Notes under the pieces: generated by a model
What the model was told of the DNA's origin: nothing
Seen by the model: the letters and a program-made list of their open reading frames with translations, nothing else
Databases searched by the model: none
Shown here: one piece after another, positions 20,511 to 29,147 of the stretch
How positions within the stretch are numbered: the first letter of the stretch is position 1
Layout of the letters: every line of letters begins with the position of its first letter
Source of the DNA: Mycobacteriaceae bacterium
Lineage (GTDB): Bacteria > Actinomycetota > Actinomycetes > Mycobacteriales > Mycobacteriaceae
Assembly: GCA_019245755.1 (NCBI GenBank)
Contig: JAFARC010000072.1
Location: 1 to 36,339, forward strand
Direction of reading: 5' to 3'
DNA length: 36,339 bases
Translations under genes and position numbers: made by a program

Positions 20511-21650
20511 ATGGGAGGAGCCGTCGCCGGGCTGGTCTTGCTGGCCGTGCTGGTGGTGTTCGCGATCGTCGTCGTAGCCAAGTCGGTCGCGCTGATCCCG
20601 CAGGCGGAGGCTGCGGTGATCGAGCGACTGGGCCGCTACAGCAAAACTGTGTCGGGGCAGCTGACGCTGCTGCTGCCGTTCATCGACCGCATCCGTGCGC
20701 GCGTCGACCTGCGGGAACGGGTGGTGTCGTTCCCGCCGCAGCCGGTGATCACCGAAGACAACCTGACCGTCAACATCGACACGGTGGTGTACTTCCAGGT
20801 CACCAGCCCGCAGGCCGCGGTTTATCAGATCAGCAACTACATCGTCGGTGTCGAGCAGCTGACCACGACCACGCTGCGCAACGTCGTGGGTGGCATGACG
20901 TTGGAGCAGACGCTGACGTCGCGCGATCAGATCAACGCCCAGCTGCGCGGGGTTCTCGACGAGGCCACCGGCCGGTGGGGGCTGCGGGTGGCCCGCGTCG
21001 AGCTGCGCAGCATCGACCCGCCGCCGTCGATTCAGGACTCGATGGAAAAGCAGATGCGGGCCGACCGGGAGAAGCGCGCGATGATCCTGACGGCTGAGGG
21101 CACCCGTGAGGCGTCGATCAAGCAGGCCGAGGGCCAGAAGCAGTCGCAGATCCTGGCCGCCGAAGGTGCCAAGCAGGCGGCGATCCTGGCCGCGGAGGCC
21201 GATCGTCAGTCGCGGATCCTGCGGGCGCAGGGTGAGCGCGCGGCGCAGTACCTGCAGGCCCAGGGCCAGGCCAAGGCGATCGAGAAGACGTTCGCGGCCA
21301 TCAAGGCGGGACGGCCGACGCCGGAGTTGCTGGCCTACCAGTACCTGCAGACGCTGCCCCAGATGGCCAGGGGCGAGGCCAACAAGGTGTGGGTGGTGCC
21401 CAGCGACTTCAGCTCGGCGCTGCAGGGCTTCACGAAATTGCTCGGCGCGCCGGGGGAGGACGGTGTGTTCCGGTATCAGCCGTCGCCGGTGGATGACAAC
21501 CTTCCCAAGCCCGACGACGACGCCGACGAGGTGGCGGACTGGTTCTCCACCGACACCGACCCGGCGATCGCACAGGCGGTGGCGAAGGCCGAGGCCGAAG
21601 CACGCCGACCGGTCGAGGGCCCGATGAGCCCGCGGTCCCTGACGAGCTGA
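20511..21650 (+). CDS. SPFH/stomatin-like membrane protein (Rv1488 type)
   Basis: A 379-residue SPFH protein. One N-terminal membrane helix (about 4-24, AVAGLVLLAVLVVFAIVVVA) is followed by the SPFH domain (about 28-190: PQAEAAVIERLGRYSKTVSG, then DLRERVVSFPPQPVITEDN). A coiled coil of repeated AEG units (TAEGTREASIKQAEGQKQ, AAEGAKQAAILAAEADRQ) comes next, then a C-terminal Asp/Glu-rich tail. Such proteins oligomerise on membranes, often with an NfeD partner that is encoded just upstream here. ATG 20511 is chosen because AAAGGGA lies 5-11 nt upstream and the membrane helix starts at once; the 20 extra residues of the longer frame are Arg-rich and overlap the NfeD gene. Role in mycobacterial membrane organisation is inferred. 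Confidence 0.93.
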   Translation: MGGAVAGLVLLAVLVVFAIVVVAKSVALIPQAEAAVIERLGRYSKTVSGQLTLLLPFIDRIRARVDLRERVVSFPPQPVITEDNLTVNIDTVVYFQVTSPQAAVYQISNYIVGVEQLTTTTLRNVVGGMTLEQTLTSRDQINAQLRGVLDEATGRWGLRVARVELRSIDPPPSIQDSMEKQMRADREKRAMILTAEGTREASIKQAEGQKQSQILAAEGAKQAAILAAEADRQSRILRAQGERAAQYLQAQGQAKAIEKTFAAIKAGRPTPELLAYQYLQTLPQMARGEANKVWVVPSDFSSALQGFTKLLGAPGEDGVFRYQPSPVDDNLPKPDDDADEVADWFSTDTDPAIAQAVAKAEAEARRPVEGPMSPRSLTS

Positions 21651-21654
21651 GCTG

Positions 21655-22038
21655 ATGAGCATGCTGACGTCGCCGCGGGCGTACTACGTGCTGGCCGCGG
21701 TGCAGGCCGGTGATGCGGTCGCGTGTGCGATCCCGCTGCCGCAGATCACCAAAAGTCTGGACGATCTTTCGGTGCCCCCGGGCATCCGCTGGGTGTTTCC
21801 GGTGGTGAAGGCCGCCGCCGCGATCGGTCTGCTGTCGGTGACCAGATTCCCCCGACTCGCGAGGCTGACCACCGCGATGCTGACGGTCTACTTCACGCTT
21901 GCCCTGGGCGCCCACATCCGGGCGCACGACCGGCCGGTGCACGCCGTTCCGGCGGCATCGTTTCTGGCGACGTTCATCGCGATGACGGTGCACGGACCGG
22001 CGACCGGGCGGCGCGAGCTTCCAGGACCAGTCCGGTGA
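21655..22038 (+). CDS. DoxX-like small membrane protein
   Basis: A 127-residue protein with four hydrophobic helices (YYVLAAVQAGDAVACAIP, WVFPVVKAAAAIGLLSV, LTTAMLTVYFTLALGAHI, FLATFIAMTVHG). The motifs FPVVKAAAAIGLL and GAHIRAHDRP resemble the DoxX-like family, whose members are small inner-membrane proteins of poorly known, possibly redox-related, role. It starts 4 nt after the SPFH stop, so it probably belongs to the NfeD-SPFH transcript. ATG 21661 is an alternative start two codons later. Its last 65 bases overlap, in antisense, the end of the convergent VTT-domain gene. It may correspond to a gene next to Rv1488 in M. tuberculosis, but I am not sure. Confidence 0.78.
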   Translation: MSMLTSPRAYYVLAAVQAGDAVACAIPLPQITKSLDDLSVPPGIRWVFPVVKAAAAIGLLSVTRFPRLARLTTAMLTVYFTLALGAHIRAHDRPVHAVPAASFLATFIAMTVHGPATGRRELPGPVR

Positions 22039-22633
22039 TGCCGATCCCGGCGGTGACGAACGAGATCAGCACCAGCAGCGGATCCACCCGGCCCGTCAGG
22101 GCGTCGCCGAGGATCACCACCGCCACCGTTCCGGGCAGCAGCCCGACGAACGTCGCGGCCAGGTACGGCAGCACCCGTACGGCCGATGCGCCCGCCGCGT
22201 AATTGAGCACCGCGAACGGCACGGCCGGGATCAGCCGCAGGGACACCACCGCGGGCCAGCCGCGCTGCCGCAGCCGCTCGTTCAGGGCATCGACGGTCGG
22301 GTGGCTGACCAGCCGGCTCAGCTGCCAGCCCAGCGCCCGCACCACCAGCAGCGCGACCAGCGCACTGATCGTGCTGGCCACCACCGCCAGCGTCGCGCCG
22401 AGCGGCGGGCCGAACAACAGCCCGGCGGCCAGCGTGAACGCGGTCCGGGGGAACGGGAACACGGTCACCACCACGTACCCGGCCAAAAACACCAGCGGGA
22501 ACCACGGCCCGGCGGACTTCGCCCAATCCCGCAGCTGCACCGCGGTCGGCAGCGGCACCAACAGCGCAACTGAGACGACCATCACAGCAATTACCGCTGT
22601 CGTGACGATCCGTCGTCGCGGCATCGACTTCAC
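21974..22633 (-). CDS. VTT/SNARE-associated (TVP38/DedA-like) membrane protein (Rv1491c type)
   Basis: A 219-residue integral membrane protein. After a basic start (KSMPRRR) come five to six hydrophobic helices. The VTT/DedA signature is visible as the amphipathic FPFPRTAFTLAAGLLFGPPLG region (71-91, key residues Phe-Pro, Gly and GPPLG) and the RLIPAVPFAVLNYAAG re-entrant segment (about 133-148). The wider family includes lipid scramblases or flippases that recycle undecaprenyl phosphate or phospholipid; whether this member does so is inference. GTG 22633 is preferred to ATG 22624 because a TACCCT box ends 8 nt before it, as for other leaderless genes nearby. It diverges from mutA with 62 bp between starts. 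Its C-terminal coding region overlaps the DoxX-like gene. Confidence 0.87.
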   Translation of the reverse strand: MKSMPRRRIVTTAVIAVMVVSVALLVPLPTAVQLRDWAKSAGPWFPLVFLAGYVVVTVFPFPRTAFTLAAGLLFGPPLGATLAVVASTISALVALLVVRALGWQLSRLVSHPTVDALNERLRQRGWPAVVSLRLIPAVPFAVLNYAAGASAVRVLPYLAATFVGLLPGTVAVVILGDALTGRVDPLLVLISFVTAGIGITGLVLEARAARSPVRAPSSR

Positions 22634-22641
22634 GGCTACCG

Positions 22642-22647
22642 AGGGTA
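22642..22647 (-). promoter_or_regulatory. Candidate -10 box of the VTT gene (leaderless)
   Basis: TACCCT on the minus strand ends 8 nt before the GTG at 22633. No ribosome binding site is present. The position mirrors the mutA box on the other strand. Confidence 0.38.
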
Positions 22648-22683
22648 CGGCCCGCCGATGGTCACCGTTTTTCGGAGATCATT

Positions 22684-22689
22684 TAGCCT
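22684..22689 (+). promoter_or_regulatory. Candidate -10 box of mutA (leaderless)
   Basis: TAGCCT occupies -12 to -7 relative to the mutA GTG at 22696. There is no Shine-Dalgarno sequence before the GTG. This is the standard geometry of mycobacterial leaderless promoters. Confidence 0.45.
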
Positions 22690-22695
22690 GATGGC

Positions 22696-24552
22696 GTGTC
22701 GCTCGAAGCCGCCGTCGATCCCGCACAGATGGAGCTGGCGCGCGAGCGGTGGCGCAAGGGCGTCGCCGGTGTCGTGGCCAAGACGCTCGAACCGGCAACG
22801 GAGCTGCCCGCCGAACCCGAACGCCTGCTCGATTCGCCGACGTACGAAGGCTTTCCGATCCGCCCGCTGTACACCTCGCTGGACGCCGCGCCCGAGCAGC
22901 CGTTGCCGGGACAGTGGCCGTTCGTTCGCGGCGGCGACGCGCTGCGCGACGTCAACACCGGATGGAAGGTCGCCGAGGAGTTTCCGCCGGCCGGTCAGCT
23001 GACGGTCGCCGAAGGCAACGGCGCCGTCCTGCTCGCGCTGACCGAGGGCGTCAACGCGCTGGTGTTGCGCGCCGGTGCCGATGGCGTGGCCACGGATCAA
23101 CTCGACCGCCTCCTGGAAGGGGTCTTCCTCGAACTGGTGCCCATCGTGCTCGACGCGGGCGCCGACTACGCAACCGCGGCGGACGCGGTGTTGGCGCTGG
23201 TCGCCGACTTCGACGATGACAAGCGTGCGATGCTGTCCATCGATCTGGGCGCCGACCCGCTGACGGCGGCGCTGAGCGGCCGCGCCGCGCCCACGGTCGA
23301 GCAGCTGGTGGCCATGGCATCGCGCGTGACCGAATACCACGGTGGCGTGCGCACCGTGACCGTCGACGGCCCGGCGTTGCACAACCTCGGCGCCAACGCG
23401 TCCTGGGAACTGGCAGCAGCCGTGGCCGCCGGAGTCGAATACCTGCGGCTTCTGCCTGACATCGGCGCACCGGAAGCATTGCGCCAGATCAGCTTCCGGT
23501 ACGCCGCCGACGATGACCAGTTCATGACGATCGCGAAATTCCGTGCCGCCCGGCGGCTTTGGGCCCGCGTCGCCGAGGTCGTCGGCGACCCGGCGGCCGG
23601 GGCCGCCACCGTCCACGCGGTCACCTCGCTGCCAATGATGACGCAGCGCGATCCGTGGGTGAACATGCTGCGCACCACGCTCGCCGCATTCGGCGCCGGC
23701 ATCGGCGGCGCCGACACCGTGCTGGTGCAACCGTTCGATGCTGCGATACCCGGGGGTGCCCCCGGCGTGCCCGCCGGTTTCTCCAGGCGGATCGCCCGAA
23801 ATACCCAGCTGCTGCTGCTCGAGGAGTCCAACATCGGGCGTGTGCTCGACCCGGCCGCCGGATCCTGGTATGTCGACGACCTGACCGAACGCCTCGCGCG
23901 GCAGGCCTGGGAGAACTTCCAGCAGATCGAGGCCGCCGGCGGATTCGCCGACGCCCGTGATTTCGTGGCCCAGCAGATCGCCAAGGTGGGTGCTCACCGC
24001 ACCGCCGACATCGACCACCGCCGCACCAAGGTCACCGGCGTCAACGAGTACCCCAACCTCGACGAGCCTCCCCTGCCGACCCGCGCCGCCGGCGAAGCCG
24101 TCCGCCGCTACGCCGCGGACTTCGAGGCGCTGCGCGACCGCTCCGATGAGTTCGTCGAGCGCACCGGCGCCCGGCCGCGGGTGCTGTTGTTGCCCCTCGG
24201 CCCGCTCGCCGAGCACAACGTCCGGGCCACGTTCGCGGCGAACCTGCTCGCCTCCGGCGGCATCGAGGCGGTCCACCCGGGCCCGATCGATGCCGACGGG
24301 GTAGCCGACGCCGTCGCCCGTGCCGGTTCCCCCGACACCGCGGTCATCTGCGGCACCGACGCGCGCTACCGCACCGAAGTGGCCGCGATCGTCGGGAACG
24401 CCCAGCGCGCGGGCATCACCAAGCTCTATCTGGCCGGCCCACGGCAGGCCGTGGCCGACGTTGACGAGTCGCACCTGCCCGACGAGTACCTGACCGCCAC
24501 GATCGACGCGGTCAAGGCGTTGGCGAACCTGCTCACCCGATTGGGGGCCTGA
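22696..24552 (+). CDS. mutA: Methylmalonyl-CoA mutase small subunit
   Basis: A 618-residue beta subunit of adenosylcobalamin-dependent methylmalonyl-CoA mutase, which interconverts succinyl-CoA and (R)-methylmalonyl-CoA. The enzyme feeds propionate units into or out of the TCA cycle and supplies precursors of methyl-branched lipids. The N-terminal 400 residues follow the TIM-barrel mutase fold (FPIRPLYTSLDAAP, then [20 protein letters not shown] and AGSWYVDDLTERLA). The C-terminal domain has a flavodoxin-like shape, but the cobalamin-binding DxHxxG motif is lost (LAEHNVRATFAANLL in its place), as expected of the non-catalytic subunit. It starts at GTG 22696. mutB follows after 3 bp, so the subunits are made from one transcript in equal amounts. 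Confidence 0.97.
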   Translation: MSLEAAVDPAQMELARERWRKGVAGVVAKTLEPATELPAEPERLLDSPTYEGFPIRPLYTSLDAAPEQPLPGQWPFVRGGDALRDVNTGWKVAEEFPPAGQLTVAEGNGAVLLALTEGVNALVLRAGADGVATDQLDRLLEGVFLELVPIVLDAGADYATAADAVLALVADFDDDKRAMLSIDLGADPLTAALSGRAAPTVEQLVAMASRVTEYHGGVRTVTVDGPALHNLGANASWELAAAVAAGVEYLRLLPDIGAPEALRQISFRYAADDDQFMTIAKFRAARRLWARVAEVVGDPAAGAATVHAVTSLPMMTQRDPWVNMLRTTLAAFGAGIGGADTVLVQPFDAAIPGGAPGVPAGFSRRIARNTQLLLLEESNIGRVLDPAAGSWYVDDLTERLARQAWENFQQIEAAGGFADARDFVAQQIAKVGAHRTADIDHRRTKVTGVNEYPNLDEPPLPTRAAGEAVRRYAADFEALRDRSDEFVERTGARPRVLLLPLGPLAEHNVRATFAANLLASGGIEAVHPGPIDADGVADAVARAGSPDTAVICGTDARYRTEVAAIVGNAQRAGITKLYLAGPRQAVADVDESHLPDEYLTATIDAVKALANLLTRLGA

Positions 24553-24555
24553 CCG

Positions 24556-26781
24556 ATGACCGCCAGCACGTCAACTGTCGGCAGCTTCGCCGACATCCCG
24601 CTGCACGGCGAGCGCGTCCCGACACCGCCGACCCAGGCCGAGGTCACCGCCTACATCGCCGCCGCAGCAGCCGCCCACGGCTACACCGCCGAACAACTTG
24701 ACTGGCACACGCCCGAAGGCATCGTGGTCAAGCCCGTCTACACCGCCGCCGACCGCGCGTCGGCCGCCGTCGAGGGCTATCCGTTGAACAGCTTCCCCGG
24801 GGCGCCGCCGTACATCCGCGGCCCGTACCCGACCATGTATGTGAACCAGCCGTGGACCATTCGGCAATACGCCGGGTTCTCCACCGCCGCCGAATCGAAC
24901 GCATTTTACCGGCGCAACCTCGCCGCCGGGCAGAAGGGCCTGTCGGTCGCGTTCGATCTGGCTACCCATCGCGGCTACGACTCGGATCATCCGCGGGTTC
25001 AGGGCGACGTCGGAATGGCCGGTGTCGCAATCGATTCCATTCTCGACATGCGCCAGCTCTTCGACGGCATCGACCTGTCCGCGGTGTCGGTGTCGATGAC
25101 CATGAATGGGGCGGTGCTGCCGGTTCTCGCGCTATACGTGGTGGCCGCCGAGGAGCAGGGCGTGCCGCCGGAAAAGCTGGCCGGGACCATTCAGAACGAC
25201 ATCCTCAAGGAATTCATGGTCCGCAACACCTACATCTACCCGCCCAGCTCGTCGATGCGGATCATATCCGACATCTTCGGCTACACCAGCTCCAGGATGC
25301 CCAAGTTCAACTCGATCTCCATCTCCGGCTACCACATCCAGGAAGCCGGTGCGACAGCGGACTTGGAGCTCGCCTACACCCTCGCCGACGGGGTCGAGTA
25401 CATCAGGGCCGGACTGGACGCCGGCCTGGACATCGACCAGTTCGCCCCGCGGCTCTCGTTTTTCTGGGGCATCGGGATGAACTTTTTCATGGAGGTCGCC
25501 AAGCTTCGGGCCGGTCGGCTGCTGTGGAGCGAGCTGGTCGCGCAGTTCGGTGCGAAGGACCCCAAATCGCTGTCCCTGCGCACACATTCGCAGACGTCGG
25601 GCTGGTCGCTGACCGCGCAGGACGCGTTCAACAACGTCGCCCGCACCTGCATCGAGGCGATGGCGGCCACCCAGGGCCACACCCAGTCGCTGCACACCAA
25701 TGCGCTCGACGAGGCGCTTGCGCTGCCGTCGGACTTCTCGGCCCGCATCGCCCGCAACACCCAGCTGCTGCTGCAGCAGGAATCCGGCACCACCCGCCCG
25801 ATCGACCCGTGGGGCGGCTCGTATTACGTCGAGTGGCTCACCCATCGGCTCACCGGCGCGGCCCGCGACCACATCCGCGAGGTCACCGAGGCCGGCGGGA
25901 TGGCACAGGCCATCAGCCAGGGGATCCCCAAGCTTCGCATCGAAGAGGCAGCCGCCCGCACGCAGGCGCGGATCGACTCCGGGCGCCAGCCGGTCGTCGG
26001 TGTCAACAAGTATCGGGTCGACGAGGATCACCCGATCGAGGTGCTCAAGGTCGACAACAGTCGGGTCCGCGCCGAGCAGCTCGCCAAGCTACGGCAGCTG
26101 CGTGCCGCCCGGGACTCCTCGGCCGTCGACGCTGCGCTCGCCGAGCTGACGCGCGCCGCCGACGGGGACGGCAATCTGCTGGAACTTGCCATCAACGCCG
26201 CCCGGGCCAAGGCTACCGTCGGAGAGATCTCCGAGGCACTGGAGAAGGTCTACGGACGGCATCGGGCCGAGATCCGCACCATCGCGGGGGTTTATCGAGA
26301 CGAAGTCGGGAAGGTGACCAACATCTCTTCCGCCACCGAGCTTGTCGAGAAATTCGCCGAGGCCGACGGTCGTCGGCCCCGCATCCTGGTGGCCAAGATC
26401 GGCCAGGACGGACACGACCGTGGCCAGAAGGTGATCGCAACCGCATTCGCGGACATCGGCTTCGACGTCGACGTGGGTTCGTTGTTCTCCACACCGGAGG
26501 AGGTGGCCCGCCAGGCCGCCGACAACGACGTGCATGTGGTCGGGGTCTCGTCGTTGGCCGCCGGCCATCTCACCCTGGTCCCCGCACTGCGCGACGCGCT
26601 GGCCGACGTCGGCCGCCCGGACATCATGATCGTGGTCGGCGGCGTCATCCCGCCCGACGACTACGACGCTCTCTACCAGGCCGGGGCGAGCGCGATCTTC
26701 CCGCCGGGCACCGTGATCGCCGACGCCGCGATCGGTCTGCTGCGCAAGCTCGCCGAGCGGTTGGGTTATGACCTGAGCTGA
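24556..26781 (+). CDS. mutB: Methylmalonyl-CoA mutase large (catalytic) subunit
   Basis: A 741-residue catalytic alpha subunit. The mutase barrel carries [11 protein letters not shown] (the substrate-contacting Tyr near residue 91) and [10 protein letters not shown] with the catalytic His. The C-terminal cobalamin domain has the base-off, His-on motif D618-G-H620-D-R-G623, where His620 ligates cobalt, followed by the typical SSLAAGH and [10 protein letters not shown]. Radical chemistry moves the CoA-carbonyl group between carbons. Length matches the Rv1493 type. The mutB stop and the meaB start share an A (TGATG), which couples the enzyme to its chaperone. The toxin-antitoxin pair mazEF4, which follows mutB in M. 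tuberculosis, is absent. Confidence 0.98.
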   Translation: MTASTSTVGSFADIPLHGERVPTPPTQAEVTAYIAAAAAAHGYTAEQLDWHTPEGIVVKPVYTAADRASAAVEGYPLNSFPGAPPYIRGPYPTMYVNQPWTIRQYAGFSTAAESNAFYRRNLAAGQKGLSVAFDLATHRGYDSDHPRVQGDVGMAGVAIDSILDMRQLFDGIDLSAVSVSMTMNGAVLPVLALYVVAAEEQGVPPEKLAGTIQNDILKEFMVRNTYIYPPSSSMRIISDIFGYTSSRMPKFNSISISGYHIQEAGATADLELAYTLADGVEYIRAGLDAGLDIDQFAPRLSFFWGIGMNFFMEVAKLRAGRLLWSELVAQFGAKDPKSLSLRTHSQTSGWSLTAQDAFNNVARTCIEAMAATQGHTQSLHTNALDEALALPSDFSARIARNTQLLLQQESGTTRPIDPWGGSYYVEWLTHRLTGAARDHIREVTEAGGMAQAISQGIPKLRIEEAAARTQARIDSGRQPVVGVNKYRVDEDHPIEVLKVDNSRVRAEQLAKLRQLRAARDSSAVDAALAELTRAADGDGNLLELAINAARAKATVGEISEALEKVYGRHRAEIRTIAGVYRDEVGKVTNISSATELVEKFAEADGRRPRILVAKIGQDGHDRGQKVIATAFADIGFDVDVGSLFSTPEEVARQAADNDVHVVGVSSLAAGHLTLVPALRDALADVGRPDIMIVVGGVIPPDDYDALYQAGASAIFPPGTVIADAAIGLLRKLAERLGYDLS

Positions 26782-27761
26782 TGGCCGAATCCGTCGAGGC
26801 GCTCGCCGAAGCCGTGCGCGCAGGCGACCGCAACGAATTGTCGAAGGCGATCACGCTGGTGGAGTCGGCGCGCTCCGATCGCCGCGAGCAGGCCCAGCAG
26901 CTGCTGCTGCGGCTGCTACCCGATTCCGGACCTGCGCTGCGGGTGGGCATCACCGGAGTGCCGGGAGTCGGCAAGTCGACCGCGATCGAGGCGCTGGGCA
27001 TGATGCTGATCGCGCATGGCCACCGGGTCGCCGTGCTGGCGGTGGACCCGTCGTCGACGCGAACCGGCGGTTCGATTCTGGGTGACAAGACCCGAATGCC
27101 GCGGCTGGCCGTGCATCCCGAGGCGTACGTGCGGCCGTCGCCGACGTCGGGCACGCTGGGCGGCGTCGCCCGGGCCACCCGGGAAACGATCGTGCTGCTG
27201 GAGGCCGCCGGCTTCGACGTGATCCTGGTCGAGACCGTCGGCGTGGGCCAGTCCGAGGTCGCGGTGGCCAACATGGTCGATACCTTCGTGTTCCTGACGC
27301 TGGCCCGCACCGGGGATCAGTTGCAGGGCATTAAGAAAGGTGTCCTGGAGCTGGCCGATATCGTAGCGGTGAACAAGGCCGACGGCGAGCACGCGGTCGA
27401 GGCGAAGGCCGCCGCCCGCGAGCTGACTTCCGCCATCCGGCTGATCTACCCTCGCGACACCCTCTGGCGTCCACCTGTTCTGACGATGAGCGCGCTGGAA
27501 GGCACGGGGCTGCAGGAGCTCTGGGACACCGTGCTGCGGCATCGCGATGTCCTCGTCGAGGCGGGGGAGTTGGACGCCAAACGCCGCCAGCAGCAGGTGG
27601 ATTGGACCTGGTCGATGGTGCGCGACGCGGTGCTGGACCGGGTGCTGGCCAACCCGGCGGTGAAGAAGATCCGCGCGGAGACCGAACGGCAGGTCCGCGA
27701 CGGCGAATTGACCGCGGCACTGGCCGCGCAACGCATCCTTTCCGCCGCTGGCGAAAAATAG
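26781..27761 (+). CDS. meaB: Methylmalonyl-CoA mutase-associated GTPase MeaB
   Basis: A 326-residue SIMIBI-class G protein (MeaB/ArgK family) that guards methylmalonyl-CoA mutase: it gates adenosylcobalamin loading and ejects damaged cofactor, using GTP. Motifs: Walker A GVPGVGKS (59-66), VLAVDPSSTRTGGSILGDK (switch region, 85-103), ETVGVGQSE (151-159), and the base-recognition motif NKAD (198-201). Two helices at the C-terminus form the dimerisation arm. Older annotations call the family an arginine/ornithine transport ATPase, which is out of date. The ATG at 26781 overlaps the mutB stop by one base. Orthologous to Rv1496 by sequence and position. Confidence 0.96.
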   Translation: MAESVEALAEAVRAGDRNELSKAITLVESARSDRREQAQQLLLRLLPDSGPALRVGITGVPGVGKSTAIEALGMMLIAHGHRVAVLAVDPSSTRTGGSILGDKTRMPRLAVHPEAYVRPSPTSGTLGGVARATRETIVLLEAAGFDVILVETVGVGQSEVAVANMVDTFVFLTLARTGDQLQGIKKGVLELADIVAVNKADGEHAVEAKAAARELTSAIRLIYPRDTLWRPPVLTMSALEGTGLQELWDTVLRHRDVLVEAGELDAKRRQQQVDWTWSMVRDAVLDRVLANPAVKKIRAETERQVRDGELTAALAAQRILSAAGEK

Positions 27762-27763
27762 TT

Positions 27764-27788
27764 AACAGAACGGTAACGATCGTCTGTT
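27764..27788 (+). terminator. Weak hairpin after meaB, overlapping a direct repeat
   Basis: AACAGA and TCTGTT form a 6-bp perfect stem with a 13-nt loop starting 3 nt after the meaB stop. No T-run follows (TGGGGG instead). The same bases hold a 11-bp-spaced pair, GTTAAC at 27761 and GGTAAC at 27772, which could equally be a regulator site ahead of lipL. Neither reading is strong. Confidence 0.25.
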
Positions 27789-27818
27789 TGGGGGTCGAAC
27801 CGGGTTAATCATGGCATT

Positions 27819-29087
27819 ATGACGCACGCCGGTTTCCATCAGATCGACCGCGGCCTCCCGCGCGGAGTCCAGGGCGCCGCCGATCCGCATTTCGCGTGCG
27901 CCGTGCGCCGCTTCGCGAACCTGTTCCCGGGCCGCCGTTTCGGCGGTGGTGCGCTGGCCGTGTACCTCGACGGCCGTCCCGTCGTGGACGTGTGGACCGG
28001 CTGGTGCGATCGCCGGGGCAACCTACCGTGGCAGGCGGACACCGGTGCGATGGTGTTCTCGGCGACGAAGGGTATGGCGTCGACGGTCATTCACCGTCTC
28101 GTCGACCGCGGACTGCTCGACTATGACGCACCGGTTGCCGAGTACTGGCCGGAGTTCGGCGTGAACGGCAAGGCCGACATCACGGTTCGTGATGTAATGC
28201 GGCACCGGGCAGGCCTGTCGCATCTGAACGGCGTCAGCACAGCAGAGCTGCTGGATCACCGTCTGATGGAAGAGCGAATCGCGGCCGCTCCGGCCGGCCG
28301 GCTGGTGGGCATTCCGGCCTATCACGCTCTCACCTACGGCTGGTTGATGTCCGGCATCGGTCGTGCGGTGACCGGCATGGGCATGCGCGACCTGATCCGT
28401 ACCGAGTTGGCGCAGCCGCTGAACACCGATGGGCTGCACCTGGGGCGACCACCCGCCGGCACGTCCACCAGGGCCGCTCAGATCCTCATCCCGCAAAGCA
28501 CGCGGGCCAACCCGGTGTTCAACCTCGTTGCGCCCAGGGTGGCTGCCCTGTGGTTCTCGGGGGGCTTCGGGGCGATGTACTTTCCCGGTATGAAAGCCGT
28601 TGTGCAGGGGGATATCCCGGTCCTCGACTGTGAGGCGCCCGCGGTTAACGGGGTGACGACCGCCCGGGGCCTGGCGAAAATGTATGGCGCGATCGCCAAC
28701 GGCGGCCGCATCGACGGGACGCGTTTTTTGTCCGCGGAGTTGGTGCGCAACCTGACCGGCAAGCCCAGCTTCCGGCCCGACTTCAACATCATGGTGCCGC
28801 TGTCCTGGCACCTGGGCTACCACGCGGTGCCGTTCCCCGGCGTGCTGCCGGGCTTCGGGCACGCGGGGCTGGGCGGCTCGATCGGCTGGGCTGACCCGGC
28901 GACCGGCATGTCGTTCGCGTTCGTACACAACCGGCTGCTGACCCCGATGCTGCTCGATCAGGTCAGCTTCGTCGCGATCGCGGCGTTACTGCGCCGCGGC
29001 GCCGAGGGGGCGCGCAGCCGCGGCGCGCGGATCGTGCCCGATTTCGGCGCCCCCTATCCGCAGCCGCCGGGGGCGGTGGCCGGCTAG
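27819..29087 (+). CDS. lipL: Beta-lactamase-fold serine esterase (LipL type)
   Basis: A 422-residue serine hydrolase with the class C beta-lactamase/penicillin-binding fold. The catalytic motif S81-A-T-K84 (VFSATKGMAST) is present, with Tyr173 in HALTYGWL as the second motif and GFGHAGLGGS near residue 350 as the third (HxG type). Such mycobacterial proteins are carboxylesterases or lipases; Rv1497 (LipL) has reported esterase and weak beta-lactamase activity. No signal peptide is visible. No good ribosome site precedes ATG 27819; a TAATCA at 27806-27811 is a poor -10 candidate. It lies 57 bp after meaB and 60 bp before ileS. Substrate unknown. Confidence 0.9.
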   Translation: MTHAGFHQIDRGLPRGVQGAADPHFACAVRRFANLFPGRRFGGGALAVYLDGRPVVDVWTGWCDRRGNLPWQADTGAMVFSATKGMASTVIHRLVDRGLLDYDAPVAEYWPEFGVNGKADITVRDVMRHRAGLSHLNGVSTAELLDHRLMEERIAAAPAGRLVGIPAYHALTYGWLMSGIGRAVTGMGMRDLIRTELAQPLNTDGLHLGRPPAGTSTRAAQILIPQSTRANPVFNLVAPRVAALWFSGGFGAMYFPGMKAVVQGDIPVLDCEAPAVNGVTTARGLAKMYGAIANGGRIDGTRFLSAELVRNLTGKPSFRPDFNIMVPLSWHLGYHAVPFPGVLPGFGHAGLGGSIGWADPATGMSFAFVHNRLLTPMLLDQVSFVAIAALLRRGAEGARSRGARIVPDFGAPYPQPPGAVAG

Positions 29088-29106
29088 TTGCACCGACGCC
29101 AGTCGG

Positions 29107-29112
29107 TAGACT
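29107..29112 (+). promoter_or_regulatory. Candidate -10 box of ileS
   Basis: TAGACT matches TANNNT. It would start transcription near 29119, giving a leader of about 29 nt that contains the ribosome site GGAGA at 29136-29140 before the GTG at 29148. If it is the main promoter, no room remains for a T-box leader. Confidence 0.4.
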
Positions 29113-29147
29113 CCCAACGGGTGGGCCCGGGCACAGGAGACGCAGGC

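Noticed and set aside
22636..24474. A 612-codon minus-strand frame opposite mutA.
   Set aside because: Low-complexity Gly/Arg/Val/His sequence with no family resemblance; mutA is certain on the plus strand.
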